From Roseburia rectibacter (GTDB taxonomy: Bacteria; Bacillota; Clostridia; Lachnospirales; Lachnospiraceae), in contig NZ_CP092473.1 in the NCBI RefSeq assembly GCF_014287515.2, positions 298,501 to 362,500 on the forward strand: DNA of 64,000 nt, given 5' to 3'. Position numbers and translations under genes: made by a program. A model generated the notes under the pieces. It was not told the DNA's origin, searched no databases, and saw only the letters and a list, made by a program, of their open reading frames with translations. Within the stretch, counting starts at the first letter, position 1. The number at the start of each line of letters is the position of its first letter. Shown one piece after another: positions 18,306 through 26,761 of this stretch.

Positions 18306-19719
18306 GTATCAGCTCCTTTCGTTGTAGGATTTGCATAATGAGACGTTCCTTCTCTAAAGTCACATGAAAAGGATCAGTGTCTTCAGGAAAACAATAGACC
18401 GGATTTTTCAGATACCTGGCATACTTTCTGGCAGCATTTTTATTGCCATGATTACAGATATATACGTGAGTGCCGGCACTTTTCAGCTGGCTGGTAAAAG
18501 CAAGTGTATCTGCAATATCCCATGGACTGCCGCTTAACAGGATAAATGTCAGGTCAAAGTGACCGAAGTCAAGGTATTCACTGGTATGGATACCGAAATC
18601 CCTTACCCGGATTACAGATGGTAAAACAGGATCTTCTATTCCGGGACCGTAACAGGGAGTGGCAGAAAAATTTTTTGACTGAAATATGCCCTGATTTTCT
18701 GTGGGCAGAAAACCTGCCTGTGTCATGGATATAAGGTTGTCAGAATGGTCCATTGGTATATAACAGCAGGGAATATGTTTGTGATTCAGAGTGTTTACCA
18801 GTGATACTGAAAAAAATGTTGCACCGGCACCGGAACGGCTGCCGATCACGGCTATGTTTTTTATGAGATGTGTAAAAGAATGACACGCAGAATCTCTTTT
18901 TTTGAATGCCTGTCTGAAAATAAAATTTTTCCTGGCTGGAGTTTCCTGACCAGTTGGTTCTGACAGTGCAGACATAAGATCAGTGGCTGTCTGATATCTG
19001 GTGTTTGGATCTGGATCAGCAGCTTTTTCTATAATATGCGTGAGTGCTTCGGAACAGTCTGGTGTGCATGTTCTGGAAAGTATTTCTAACACTTTCCCAA
19101 GAGAATAGATATCGGAAGCAGTAGTTACAGTATTTCCATTAAGAGCTTCCGGGGCAGCATATCCATCTGTTCCGTATAACTGGAAATTTTTACCAAAAAC
19201 GGTAATAAATGAAGCGATTCCAAAGTCGATTAATTTTATCTGATTTCCACATAATATAATATGCTCCGGTTTTAAATCCTGATACAGGATAGGGTATGGA
19301 GATAGATGATGCAGGTAATCAAGAACGGCACAAATCTGCAGTCCGTAATTTATTAATTGTTCCTCTGGAATTATTTCCTGATGGAGAATAAAATCCTCCA
19401 ATGAATCACCCTGAATAAATTCTTCTATCATATAAAAAAAATGATCATCTTCGTCGATATCATATATGAGGGGGATGCCAGGATGATTAAGATTCTTCAG
19501 AAGGCAGGCCTCTTTTAAAAGCTGTTCTTCTGAAAAGTTGGAAGTGTTTCGTGCAGTGTCTTTGGGGATACACTTAATGGCACGATAAACTTTCAGTTTG
19601 AGATGTTCGGCAAGATAGACAGTGCCGCTGCTGCCGGCACCAAGAGTCGAAATAATGCGGTATTTGCCAAACAATAAATTGGTATCTATGCGATATCCGC
19701 TCCTTTCCGGGCGTGTCAT
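18280..19719 (-). CDS. Ser/Thr protein kinase fused to a degenerate ParA-like domain
   Basis: Residues about 15-260 form a Hanks-type kinase: Gly loop LGAGSSGTVYLAEH, Lys in YRAIKCIP, catalytic loop LYQDLKPEHIIL (YQD in place of HRD, catalytic Asp kept), KLIDFGIASF and GYAAPEALNG. Residues about 280-479 are a ParA/MinD-like domain with IAVIGSRSGAGATFFSVSL, a P-loop lacking its Lys. No transmembrane helix or PASTA repeats are seen, unlike PrkC. The annotated ATG 19719 lies only about 13 bases after the predicted transcript start and has no clear ribosome binding site. AAAGGAG at 19706-19700 with ATA at 19689 is an alternative. FHA proteins read phospho-Thr, and one ends the Tad operon (32076). 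Confidence 0.85.
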   Translation of the reverse strand: MTRPERSGYRIDTNLLFGKYRIISTLGAGSSGTVYLAEHLKLKVYRAIKCIPKDTARNTSNFSEEQLLKEACLLKNLNHPGIPLIYDIDEDDHFFYMIEEFIQGDSLEDFILHQEIIPEEQLINYGLQICAVLDYLHHLSPYPILYQDLKPEHIILCGNQIKLIDFGIASFITVFGKNFQLYGTDGYAAPEALNGNTVTTASDIYSLGKVLEILSRTCTPDCSEALTHIIEKAADPDPNTRYQTATDLMSALSEPTGQETPARKNFIFRQAFKKRDSACHSFTHLIKNIAVIGSRSGAGATFFSVSLVNTLNHKHIPCCYIPMDHSDNLISMTQAGFLPTENQGIFQSKNFSATPCYGPGIEDPVLPSVIRVRDFGIHTSEYLDFGHFDLTFILLSGSPWDIADTLAFTSQLKSAGTHVYICNHGNKNAARKYARYLKNPVYCFPEDTDPFHVTLEKERLIMQILQRKELIHHPEHRKN

Positions 19720-19738
19720 ATTCGCATCTCATGCATAG

Positions 19739-19767
19739 TTTATATCATGAATTGTTTTACATTGCAA
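19739..19767 (-). promoter_or_regulatory. Promoter of the kinase/ParA-like operon
   Basis: On the minus strand TTGCAA (19767-19762), 17 bases, TATAAA (19744-19739). Transcription should begin near 19732, leaving a very short leader before ATG 19719. Confidence 0.65.
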
Positions 19768-19898
19768 CTTCTTTTGTAATGTTTGTGTAATATAGACAAA
19801 GATTAATGCTTATAATACAGCATATGTTACAGAAAAAAGAGTTGTTATTCATGCGTAAAAGGTCGTTATGGTTTTAGAAAGTTTTAATAATGGTATAC

Positions 19899-19927
19899 TT
19901 TACATCGATATTGCATTTGTTTATAAT
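19899..19927 (+). promoter_or_regulatory. Promoter of mecA
   Basis: TTTACA (19899-19904), 17 bases, TATAAT (19922-19927), about 45 bases before ATG 19973. Confidence 0.65.
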
Positions 19928-19972
19928 AGATGTACAGTTTACAGGGTTTCCCGGATAAAAGGAAGTGATTGT

Positions 19973-20746
19973 ATGAAAATTGAAAAAGTAAATGATAATC
20001 AGATTCGTTGCACACTGACGAGAGAAGATTTAGCAGAGCGCCAGATTAAGTTAAGTGAGCTGGCATACGGTACGGAGAAGGCAAAGATGCTGTTCCGTGA
20101 TATGATGCAGCAGGCTGCATACGAGTTTGGGTTTGAGGCAGATGATATTCCGCTGATGATAGAAGCGATTCCGTTGTCGGCAGATACCATTATATTAGTC
20201 ATTACGAAGGTAGAGTATCCGGAGGAGCTTGATACGAGATTTTCCAAGTTTTCTGATCCGGATCCAGAGGATTTATATGACGATGCCATTGTTGGTGCGA
20301 ATGCTCCGATTTCCGAAGGAGCAGATGATATACTTGGAATATTTAAAAAACAGCAGGAATTAAGAAATGCAGCAAAAGCAAAGCAGAATGACAATTTCGT
20401 ACCGTCAGATGGCGGTCAGAAAGAAAAAGAAGATCCGGTCAAAGTCCTTGTAGACATTACGAAATTATTTATGTTCCAGAATCTTAAGGAACTCTCAAAA
20501 CTTGCTGCTGTATTAGGTGATTTTTATAAGGGAAAAAATGATCTGTACGAGGATGCTGCGACACACAGATACTATCTTCTGGTAAGTAAAAGCAGCCAGT
20601 CACCAGAGGAATTCAATAAAGTCTGCAATATTTTATCTGAGTATGGAGCACAGCAGGCATATTCACCTGCGACAGAGGCATTTTTTGGTGAACATTACAG
20701 ACTGGTCATAAAAGGAAAAGCATTGCAGATGCTTGCAGCATTATAA
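19973..20746 (+). CDS. mecA: Adaptor protein MecA
   Basis: MecA binds target proteins and hands them to the ClpC ATPase for degradation. The 257-residue product starts MKIEKVNDNQIRCTLTREDL and goes on with ELAYGTEKAKMLFRDMMQQA, the typical N-terminal target-binding domain. A charged linker follows (about 100-150), then the ClpC-binding domain. Start ATG 19973 has AAAGGAAG upstream. It has its own promoter and a bidirectional terminator, so it is monocistronic. In Gram-positives MecA controls competence, sporulation and stress proteins, but targets here are unknown. Confidence 0.9.
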   Translation: MKIEKVNDNQIRCTLTREDLAERQIKLSELAYGTEKAKMLFRDMMQQAAYEFGFEADDIPLMIEAIPLSADTIILVITKVEYPEELDTRFSKFSDPDPEDLYDDAIVGANAPISEGADDILGIFKKQQELRNAAKAKQNDNFVPSDGGQKEKEDPVKVLVDITKLFMFQNLKELSKLAAVLGDFYKGKNDLYEDAATHRYYLLVSKSSQSPEEFNKVCNILSEYGAQQAYSPATEAFFGEHYRLVIKGKALQMLAAL

Positions 20747-20790
20747 ATGGCAGACTGTACTTTCCCGGGTTGCAGATTCGGGTTGATATC

Positions 20791-20832
20791 AAAAAGGATC
20801 GTGAAAATGATGACATTTTCGCGATCCTTTTT
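20791..20832. terminator. Bidirectional terminator between mecA and the DUF1858 gene
   Basis: Arms 20791-20809 and 20814-20832 pair over 19 bases with one G-U pair and the loop ATGA. Both ends carry A/T runs, so it can serve both convergent genes. Confidence 0.9.
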
Positions 20833-20858
20833 GAGTGTTTTCCCGCAAGTGGGAATGA

Positions 20859-21068
20859 CTATGCAAGATCTTTTGCAAGGAAATCATTGATCTCTTTTAC
20901 GAGAGCATCCGGCTCAATTCCGTGAACCATGGCAGCTTCTTCGATGGTCTCCATCTGGGAAGATGGGCATCCGAGACAATGCATACCGATATTTAAAAGA
21001 ATTGGCGCGATGTTTTCGTCAATCTGAAGCAGTTCGCCGATCATAGTAGATTTTGTTACCTGTGTCAT
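20859..21068 (-). CDS. DUF1858 domain protein (redox-disulfide type)
   Basis: The 69-residue product matches the DUF1858 family, often found near or fused to hybrid-cluster proteins. It contains the conserved centre NIGMHCLGCPSSQMETIEEA with a CxxC pair, thought to be redox-active or metal binding. The start has a strong AAGGAGG in the bases before ATG 21068. It is a separate unit convergent with mecA. The physiological role is unknown. Confidence 0.85.
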   Translation of the reverse strand: MTQVTKSTMIGELLQIDENIAPILLNIGMHCLGCPSSQMETIEEAAMVHGIEPDALVKEINDFLAKDLA

Positions 21069-21215
21069 ATAGTCCTCCTTATAAAAATAGGTTTTTTTAG
21101 TTTTATCACAGCTTATTATGCCTGGATGTGGTCATTATAATACGAATTGGCGGGGATTGCAATCAGTTCGGGGGGAAGTATGAAAAAATAAACATGGAAA
21201 AAACCAATTCGCTCT

Positions 21216-21242
21216 TTAGAGAAAGAGTGTTGAAACCGATAT
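21216..21242 (+). promoter_or_regulatory. Sigma-28 type promoter of the flagellin gene
   Basis: A TTAG/TTTA -35 element (about 21216-21219), 16 bases and a perfect CCGATAT (21236-21242), followed by ATACAGCAG. The -35 lies in the small inverted repeat CTCTTT/AAAGAG (21212-21227). The leader before ATG 21321 is about 70 bases. Confidence 0.75.
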
Positions 21243-21320
21243 ATACAGCAGAGAATTGGGACATGGAGTGTCGGAAATACAGCATGGATGCTGACAGAGA
21301 TGGTAGAAGGAGAATTTGAA

Positions 21321-22781
21321 ATGAGAATTAATTACAATGTGTCGGCAGCGATTGCGAATAAACATTTACTTGGCATTGAGGATAATTTAAGTGCATCGAT
21401 GGAACGGCTTTCATCGGGACTTAAGATCAACCATTCCAAGGACAATCCGGCAGGAATGGCTATTTCCAACAAGATGAAAGCACAGATTGATGGTTTAAAC
21501 CGGGCTTCCCAGAATGCATCGGATGGTATTTCTGTTATTCAGATTGCGGATGGTGCTCTGAGTGAAACGACCAGTATTTTACAGCGTATGAGAGAACTTT
21601 CCGTGCAGGCAGCGAGTGATGCAACAATGGCACCGGCGGATAAAGAAGCAATCCAGAAAGAAATCACTTCATTAAAAGATGAAGTTGACCGTATTTCTAC
21701 AGATACAGAATATAACAGCAAATCACTTTTAGATGGTTCATTAGATACCAGGGTTTACACCAAAAATGCAACAAGAGTGGACATTTCTGATCATGTGAAA
21801 GCAGGACAGTATCAGCTTTCCATTGATACTGCAGCTACACAGGCCGGACCGGTGACAGCAAATCAGAATTATAATTCCACAGCAGCGATCGGCGCATCCG
21901 GAACGATGAGTATTAATGGTTCTAAAGTAGAGATAGAGGCAACTGACACTTATGCGGAGGCTTTTGAGAAGATCCGGAATGCTGCAGAGACTGGTGAAAC
22001 AACCGTTAAGATTGAAACGAATGGAGCACTTTCATTTACCGCAGAACAGTACGGAATGTCAAGCATCTTAGAGATCGCATTTGATGATAAGCAGCTTGCT
22101 AATGCACTTGGATTTACAGCAGCCGGAGGAAACAGTGTTGTAGAAGATCCAGAGAATAAAGGCAGCTATGTATACGGACAGATTCAGAATGGCAAAGTGA
22201 TCGTACCTTCCGGTACGGATGCCGAAGTAACGCTCACAAAACCGGGTGATGGAACCGGGTTTGGTGATACAGCTACGGTAAAAACGGATGGAAATAAGAT
22301 TACGGTTACAGACAGAGCCGGATTTGAGATGTCATTTCTTGCTGATGCAGGTTATACGGGTGATTTGGATTTTGATGTTACAGATATTGGAACAATGGCA
22401 CTTCATATCGGTGCAAACGAGGATCAGGAGACAAAAGTGCGCATTCCGGAAGTATCCTGCAAGAGTCTGTATATTGATGATGTAGATGTAACAACTGTAA
22501 ATGGTGCCGGCAGAGGTATTACACAGTTTGATGATGCTATTTCAAAGGTCAGCGAAGTGCGCTCAAGACTTGGTGCATACCAGAACCGCCTTGAGAGTAC
22601 AGTATCAAGTCTGGATACTTTTGAGGAAAATATGACAGGAGCCCAGTCACGTCTGACGGATGCGGATATGGCGTCAGAGATGACAGATTATACACATCAG
22701 AATGTATTGAATCAGGCAGCAATTTCTGTTTTGACACAGGCAAATGATCTGCCACAGCAGGTATTGCAGATTCTGCAGTAA
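21321..22781 (+). CDS. fliC: Flagellin
   Basis: The 486-residue filament subunit has both conserved ends. The N-terminal D0/D1 part begins MRINYNVSAAIANKHL and includes RLSSGLKIN, MAISNKMKAQIDGL and the TLR5-contact-type stretch LQRMRELSVQAA. The C-terminal part includes VRSRLGAYQNRLEST and ends in a Gln-rich helix. The middle (about 165-390) is a variable surface domain. The start is ATG 21321, because AAGGAG lies at 21307-21312 and the longer frame has no ribosome binding site. fliS follows after 15 bases. The sigma-28 promoter shows late-gene control. Confidence 0.95.
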   Translation: MRINYNVSAAIANKHLLGIEDNLSASMERLSSGLKINHSKDNPAGMAISNKMKAQIDGLNRASQNASDGISVIQIADGALSETTSILQRMRELSVQAASDATMAPADKEAIQKEITSLKDEVDRISTDTEYNSKSLLDGSLDTRVYTKNATRVDISDHVKAGQYQLSIDTAATQAGPVTANQNYNSTAAIGASGTMSINGSKVEIEATDTYAEAFEKIRNAAETGETTVKIETNGALSFTAEQYGMSSILEIAFDDKQLANALGFTAAGGNSVVEDPENKGSYVYGQIQNGKVIVPSGTDAEVTLTKPGDGTGFGDTATVKTDGNKITVTDRAGFEMSFLADAGYTGDLDFDVTDIGTMALHIGANEDQETKVRIPEVSCKSLYIDDVDVTTVNGAGRGITQFDDAISKVSEVRSRLGAYQNRLESTVSSLDTFEENMTGAQSRLTDADMASEMTDYTHQNVLNQAAISVLTQANDLPQQVLQILQ

Positions 22782-22796
22782 CAGGAGGGATCTGTT

Positions 22797-23273
22797 TTGA
22801 AAAAAGAACAGATAATGGATTTTACAAGAAGGATCAGCCAGAGTAACAGAGGCGGCCTGGTCATTGTAATTTATGATATTTTTTTCGCGTATATTGAAGA
22901 TGCAAAAGAGGCATATGATAACAAGGAATGGGAAAATTATAAGACGGCATTACGGAATGCCACAAAGGCTGTCAGCGAATTGATGTCGTCGCTTGATTTT
23001 TCTTATGAACTTGCGGGAGAGTTATACCGTATTTATGTATTTTGCAGGGAAACACTTGCAAAAGCGATGTATAAAAGGGACTTGAAAGAGATCGAACTTG
23101 CAGAGAGCCTGATGAACAAACTTTATACGGCATTTGCGGAGGTAATGAAAGAAGATACCTCCGCGCCGCTTATGCGTAATACACAGCAGGTTTACGCCGG
23201 ATATACGTACGGAAAAAATGATTTGGTTGAGACTTATCAGGATTTAGATACTTCCAGAGGATTCTTAGTATAG
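22797..23273 (+). CDS. fliS: FliS-like flagellar export chaperone
   Basis: FliS binds the C-terminal helix of flagellin and keeps it unfolded for export. The 158-residue, all-helical product (MDFTRRISQSNRGGLVIVIYD, ALRNATKAVSELMSSLDF, YRIYVFCRETLAKAMYKRD) follows the FliS helix pattern and directly follows the flagellin gene. At 158 residues it is longer than most FliS (about 125-130) and its N-terminus lacks the usual YxxxQ-type start, so it is a divergent member. Translation starts at TTG 22797, behind GGAGGG. The gene ends inside the terminator stem. Confidence 0.8.
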   Translation: MKKEQIMDFTRRISQSNRGGLVIVIYDIFFAYIEDAKEAYDNKEWENYKTALRNATKAVSELMSSLDFSYELAGELYRIYVFCRETLAKAMYKRDLKEIELAESLMNKLYTAFAEVMKEDTSAPLMRNTQQVYAGYTYGKNDLVETYQDLDTSRGFLV

Positions 23274-23488
23274 GAATCCTCTATTTTTTTTATGCTTGCA
23301 AGTAAAAATTTATAGCGCATTTGCACAGAATATAATTCATAGATGCAGCAGTCGATCATATCCGGATCAATTACATTTTCTAAATTTCGGTATGCATCCT
23401 GCAGATCCTGCGCAGTCTGATGGAGGTCATTCATTAGCACCGTATAATGCGCATCATTTGTTTTTTCTGGTTGAAAAAAACGAAACAT
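23237..23488 (-). CDS. DUF2508 family protein (YaaL-like)
   Basis: The 83-residue product has the DUF2508/YaaL signature near its centre (NVIDPDMIDCCIYELYSVQ, then RYKFLL). The longer open frame is rejected because GGAGGAA lies right before ATG 23488. It overlaps the 3' end of fliS by 37 bases in convergent direction. In Bacillus and many clostridia this gene stands next to bofA, and here bofA is its divergent neighbour, which supports both calls. Function is unknown. Confidence 0.8.
   Translation of the reverse strand: MFRFFQPEKTNDAHYTVLMNDLHQTAQDLQDAYRNLENVIDPDMIDCCIYELYSVQMRYKFLLASIKKIEDSYTKNPLEVSKS
23256..23291 (+). terminator. Terminator overlapping the fliS stop codon
   Basis: AGAGGATTC (23256-23264) pairs with GAATCCTCT (23274-23282), followed by ATTTTTTTT. 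The fliS stop lies in the loop. Confidence 0.85.
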
Positions 23489-23667
23489 AGTATTCCTCCG
23501 TCTGAAATATTCTTTATTCTTAGTATAATCACAAAATTTCCATTCTATACAAAAAACGGAAAAATTGTAAAAAACTATTTGCATAAAATGTGTCTGGATG
23601 AATAAATTTGATAAAAAGAAGAGACAGCCTTTGAGAGCTGATCGTGCTAAAAAGGAGAAATATATAT

Positions 23668-23940
23668 ATGTCACAGATACAGGGAGAATGGGCAATTATA
23701 GGGGCACTTGGAATTGTACTTTTTATCGTTGTGATTGGGAAAAAAATGCAGATGTTACTAAACTTTATGATTCGTGTTGTTTTAGGTGGAATTGGAATTA
23801 TTTATGCAAATGATTTTCTGGCGTCGCAGGAAATTGCAATTAGTGTTGGATTAAATCCGGTCAGCCTTTTGACAATTGGAATCCTTGGTATAGGCGGGTT
23901 TGCGCTGCTTTACGGAATTTTGGCATGTAAATTTTTGTGA
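23668..23940 (+). CDS. bofA: BofA-family membrane protein (pro-sigma-K processing inhibitor)
   Basis: The 90-residue product has three hydrophobic segments and a BofA-type C-terminal half (GVGLNP-like motif, here SVGLNPVSLLTIGILGIGGF). In B. subtilis BofA restrains the protease that activates sigma-K during sporulation. In non-sporulating relatives the homolog's role is unknown. ATG 23668 is preceded by AAAGGAG at 23651-23657. A terminator follows at once. Confidence 0.82.
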   Translation: MSQIQGEWAIIGALGIVLFIVVIGKKMQMLLNFMIRVVLGGIGIIYANDFLASQEIAISVGLNPVSLLTIGILGIGGFALLYGILACKFL

Positions 23941-23966
23941 ATAGTCTACAAAGATAGGCTATTTTT
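23940..23966 (+). terminator. Terminator after bofA
   Basis: AATAGTCTA (23940-23948) pairs with TAGGCTATT (23955-23963, one G-U), followed by more T, giving TTTTT at 23962-23966. Confidence 0.7.
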
Positions 23967-23976
23967 GAGAAAAGTG

Positions 23977-24005
23977 TAGACAAATAAAAAAAGCGTTGCT
24001 ATAAT
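23977..24005 (+). promoter_or_regulatory. Promoter of the Tad pilus operon
   Basis: TAGACA (23977-23982), 17 bases, TATAAT (24000-24005), 43 bases before the first gene. No further strong promoter or terminator is seen until 33202, which fits one long operon. Confidence 0.7.
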
Positions 24006-24047
24006 TCGACTTACAAACTACGAAAGAGGTGATGAATTGGGGGACTA

Positions 24048-24488
24048 ATGAATCTTACATTGCTGACGCATCTTACGATGGCGGTGGTGATGGATTTCGG
24101 AAACGGCAGGATCAGTAACCGGCTGATTGTTTCCGGATTAATTTGGGGACTTGCATTTCGACTGCTGGGGGAAGGAAGTGCAGGTGCAGTTCATTTTCTG
24201 ATGAATATTTCTATTCCGGTTATCTTATTATTTCTTTTATTTAGTCTGCACATAATGGGGGCAGGCGATATCAAGTTATTTTCCATTGCAGGAGGTTTTC
24301 TGACACTGACACAGCTTTGTTATCTGATACCTGCAGCGTTTGTGGTAGGGGCTGTCATAGGAGCAGGAAAGATCGTTTATAAAAAATTAACGGTTGGTTA
24401 TGCAATTGGAACAAAGACATTCATGCATTTTTCAACAGCAATTTTAATTGGATATTTTATCGTGGTCTGGGGGTGGGCTATTGCATAA
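24048..24488 (+). CDS. Prepilin peptidase (A24 family, TadV/CpaA-like), first copy
   Basis: This 146-residue membrane aspartic protease should cut the leader of the Flp-type pilin. Both catalytic Asp regions are present: MDFGNGRISNRLI near residue 16 and MGAGDIKLFS (GxGD) near residue 74. Several membrane helices follow the short-form CpaA/TadV layout without a methyltransferase domain. ATG 24048 follows GGGGG. Its 3' end overlaps the next gene by 8 bases. Confidence 0.85.
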   Translation: MNLTLLTHLTMAVVMDFGNGRISNRLIVSGLIWGLAFRLLGEGSAGAVHFLMNISIPVILLFLLFSLHIMGAGDIKLFSIAGGFLTLTQLCYLIPAAFVVGAVIGAGKIVYKKLTVGYAIGTKTFMHFSTAILIGYFIVVWGWAIA

Positions 24489-25530
24489 ACTTGATGTGGC
24501 ATTCTGTGATACGAATGAAACGTATGGGGAAAGATTTGCTACATATCTGATGGAACATAAGGCAAAAGAATTTACGGTTCATTTATTTCGGGAGCCGGAA
24601 CTGTTTTTACAGAAGATAAAGAGTGAAAAATATGATCTGGTCATACTTGGAAGTGGCTTTTTGGAACTGGGAGAACAGGCAGAGCTTTTGGAAATGGCGA
24701 TACTGATTCTGTCAGAAAATATGCCGAAACAGTTGGCAGAGGATAATACTTATCTGCAGCCGGGAAAAAAGCGGACTGTTATTTTTAAATATCAGCCGAT
24801 GGAGATGATTCTTCATGAAATAATGGCAGTGACAGGAGGAAAAAAAACAGGAAAGGAGATATTTACAGACAGGTTTGGCAAATTGGAGATCATAGGAGTA
24901 TATTCTCCTATCCGTCATGAAATGCAGATGCCGTTTTCTATGGTACTGTCTTCTATACTGGCAAAACAAAGGAGAGTATTGTATATCAATCTGATGCAGA
25001 GTACCGGATTTTTAAAGCTGTTTGACAGTCAGGCAGAATACGATATGGGGGATTTGGTTCTTCGACTGAGAAAAGGGATAATAGAATCTGGACAGTTTTT
25101 GCGGAATGTATATGAAATGGGAGATTTTTCATATGTTGCACCATTTCGTAATCCGGAACAGCTTGGGGAGTTTCAGATGAACGATTACCTGCAGTTGTTG
25201 GAATATTTGGAAGAGAACACGGAGTTTGATACGGTTGTGTTTGATCTTGGAACCGGGGTTTATTCCATTGCAGTTTTTCTGGAACATTGCAGCAGCATTT
25301 ATTGTCCGGTAAAAGAAGGGTATTTCTATGAGTGTCAGAAAGAAGAATTTGTTCATTACCTGGAACTGGCAAAGAAAGGAGAACTGTTCAAAAGATTGCA
25401 ATTTGTAAATCTTCCTTTTACTGCGAAGGGAATCCGTGGTGGTGGAAATATGTTGGAACAGCTTATATGGAGTGAATTTGGTGACTATATAAGAGAATAT
25501 CTGGCAGGGGATGTTTATGGAGAAATATAG
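24481..25530 (+). CDS. tadZ: TadZ/CpaE-like degenerate ParA-family protein
   Basis: The 349-residue product has an N-terminal receiver-like domain (LDVAFCDTNETYGERFATYL, YDLVILGSGF) and a C-terminal ParA/MinD-like domain beginning IIGVYSPIRHEMQMPFSMVL, where the Walker A is degenerate. TadZ/CpaE proteins place the Tad machine at the pole or membrane. The start is TTG 24481, overlapping the previous stop, with GGGGGTGGG upstream. It lies directly before tadA, as in other tad loci. Confidence 0.85.
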   Translation: MHKLDVAFCDTNETYGERFATYLMEHKAKEFTVHLFREPELFLQKIKSEKYDLVILGSGFLELGEQAELLEMAILILSENMPKQLAEDNTYLQPGKKRTVIFKYQPMEMILHEIMAVTGGKKTGKEIFTDRFGKLEIIGVYSPIRHEMQMPFSMVLSSILAKQRRVLYINLMQSTGFLKLFDSQAEYDMGDLVLRLRKGIIESGQFLRNVYEMGDFSYVAPFRNPEQLGEFQMNDYLQLLEYLEENTEFDTVVFDLGTGVYSIAVFLEHCSSIYCPVKEGYFYECQKEEFVHYLELAKKGELFKRLQFVNLPFTAKGIRGGGNMLEQLIWSEFGDYIREYLAGDVYGEI

Positions 25531-26761
25531 GTGGAGTGAAGAGATATTTGAAAAACTGAGGTCAGATATCATGGCTGCGCTGGACTTGTCCAGAGAGCAA
25601 AATGATGAAGAGATTTACCGGTTTATTGAAACAGAAGTGGAGGAATATTCCCAAAATAACCTGCTGACATTGAAAGAAAGGGAGCAATTAGAACATTTAC
25701 TATTTAATTCTTTGAGAAAGTATGATGCAATCCAGGAATTATTAGAGGACGCAGATGTAACGGAGATTATGATCAATGGAGCATCACATATTTTTTATGA
25801 AAAAAAAGGAAAATTGTTTCAGGCACAGACACATTTTTCTTCCGAACAAAAATTGAGTGATGTGATACAACAGATGGCGGGAAACAGTAATCGTATGGTA
25901 AATGAGGCATCTCCGATCGTGGATACAAGATTAGCGGACGGATCACGTGTAAATATTGTTCTTTCACCAATTTCCATAGATGGCGCCGCTGTATCTATCC
26001 GGAAATTTCCCAAAACGCCTATTCTGATGGAGGATCTGATACGGATAGGGTCGATTACAGAGGAAGCGGCAGCATTTTTAAAGGTGCTTGTGGCAGCAGG
26101 ATATAACATATTTATATCAGGAGGGACAGGTTCTGGGAAAACGACATTTTTAAATGCACTGTCACAGTATATTCCGCGGGAAGAAAGAATCATCACAATT
26201 GAAGATTCTGCAGAACTCCGGCTTGTTGATAAACCCAATCTGGTAAGACTTGAGACAAGAAATCAGATGTTTGACGGGGTTAAGCCCATTACTATACGGG
26301 ATCTGATAAGGACGGCTCTTCGAATGCGTCCCGAGAGAATTGTGGTTGGTGAATGCCGGGGAGAAGAGGCACTTGATATGCTGCAGGCAATGAATACCGG
26401 GCATGATGGAAGTTTATCAACAGGGCACGCAAATTCATGCAGGGATATGTTGAGTCGGCTCGAAACAATGGTGCTGATGGGAATGGAGCTGCCACTTGCT
26501 GCGATACGAAGTCAGATTGCATCAGGGTTAGATATTCTGGTCCATCTTGGAAGAATGAGAGATAAAAGCCGTAAAGTGCTGGCAATTACAGAAGTAATCG
26601 GCATGCAGGATGGGGAGATTGTGTTGAAAGACCTGTATCGTTATGTGGAAAAATCACCGGATGTGGAAATGGCTTGTGGAAAATTACAGCAGATGGGAAC
26701 ACTATTTAACCAGGAAAAATGTAAAAGGGCAGGAATTACGCTTACAGATACGGGGGAATAA
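25517..26761 (+). CDS. tadA: TadA/CpaF secretion ATPase
   Basis: TadA powers pilus assembly. The 414-residue protein has an N-terminal helical part, then ADVTEIMINGASHIF typical of CpaF, Walker A GGTGSGKTTFLNAL, the Asp box (IITIEDSAELRL), Walker B region VVGECRGEEALDMLQAMNTG and the His-box HDGSLSTGHANS. The family assignment is clear. ATG 25517 is favoured over 25511, since AGGGG lies at a better distance. The gene overlaps tadZ by 14 bases. Confidence 0.95.
   Translation: MEKYRWSEEIFEKLRSDIMAALDLSREQNDEEIYRFIETEVEEYSQNNLLTLKEREQLEHLLFNSLRKYDAIQELLEDADVTEIMINGASHIFYEKKGKLFQAQTHFSSEQKLSDVIQQMAGNSNRMVNEASPIVDTRLADGSRVNIVLSPISIDGAAVSIRKFPKTPILMEDLIRIGSITEEAAAFLKVLVAAGYNIFISGGTGSGKTTFLNALSQYIPREERIITIEDSAELRLVDKPNLVRLETRNQMFDGVKPITIRDLIRTALRMRPERIVVGECRGEEALDMLQAMNTGHDGSLSTGHANSCRDMLSRLETMVLMGMELPLAAIRSQIASGLDILVHLGRMRDKSRKVLAITEVIGMQDGEIVLKDLYRYVEKSPDVEMACGKLQQMGTLFNQEKCKRAGITLTDTGE

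Noticed and set aside
21128..21319. Plus-strand frame of 63 codons before flagellin
   Set aside because: It runs through the sigma-28 promoter, and has no good ribosome binding site or protein-like composition.
23598..23813. Plus-strand frame of 71 codons overlapping the bofA start
   Set aside because: bofA has the ribosome binding site and the family match in another frame. This frame is a shadow.
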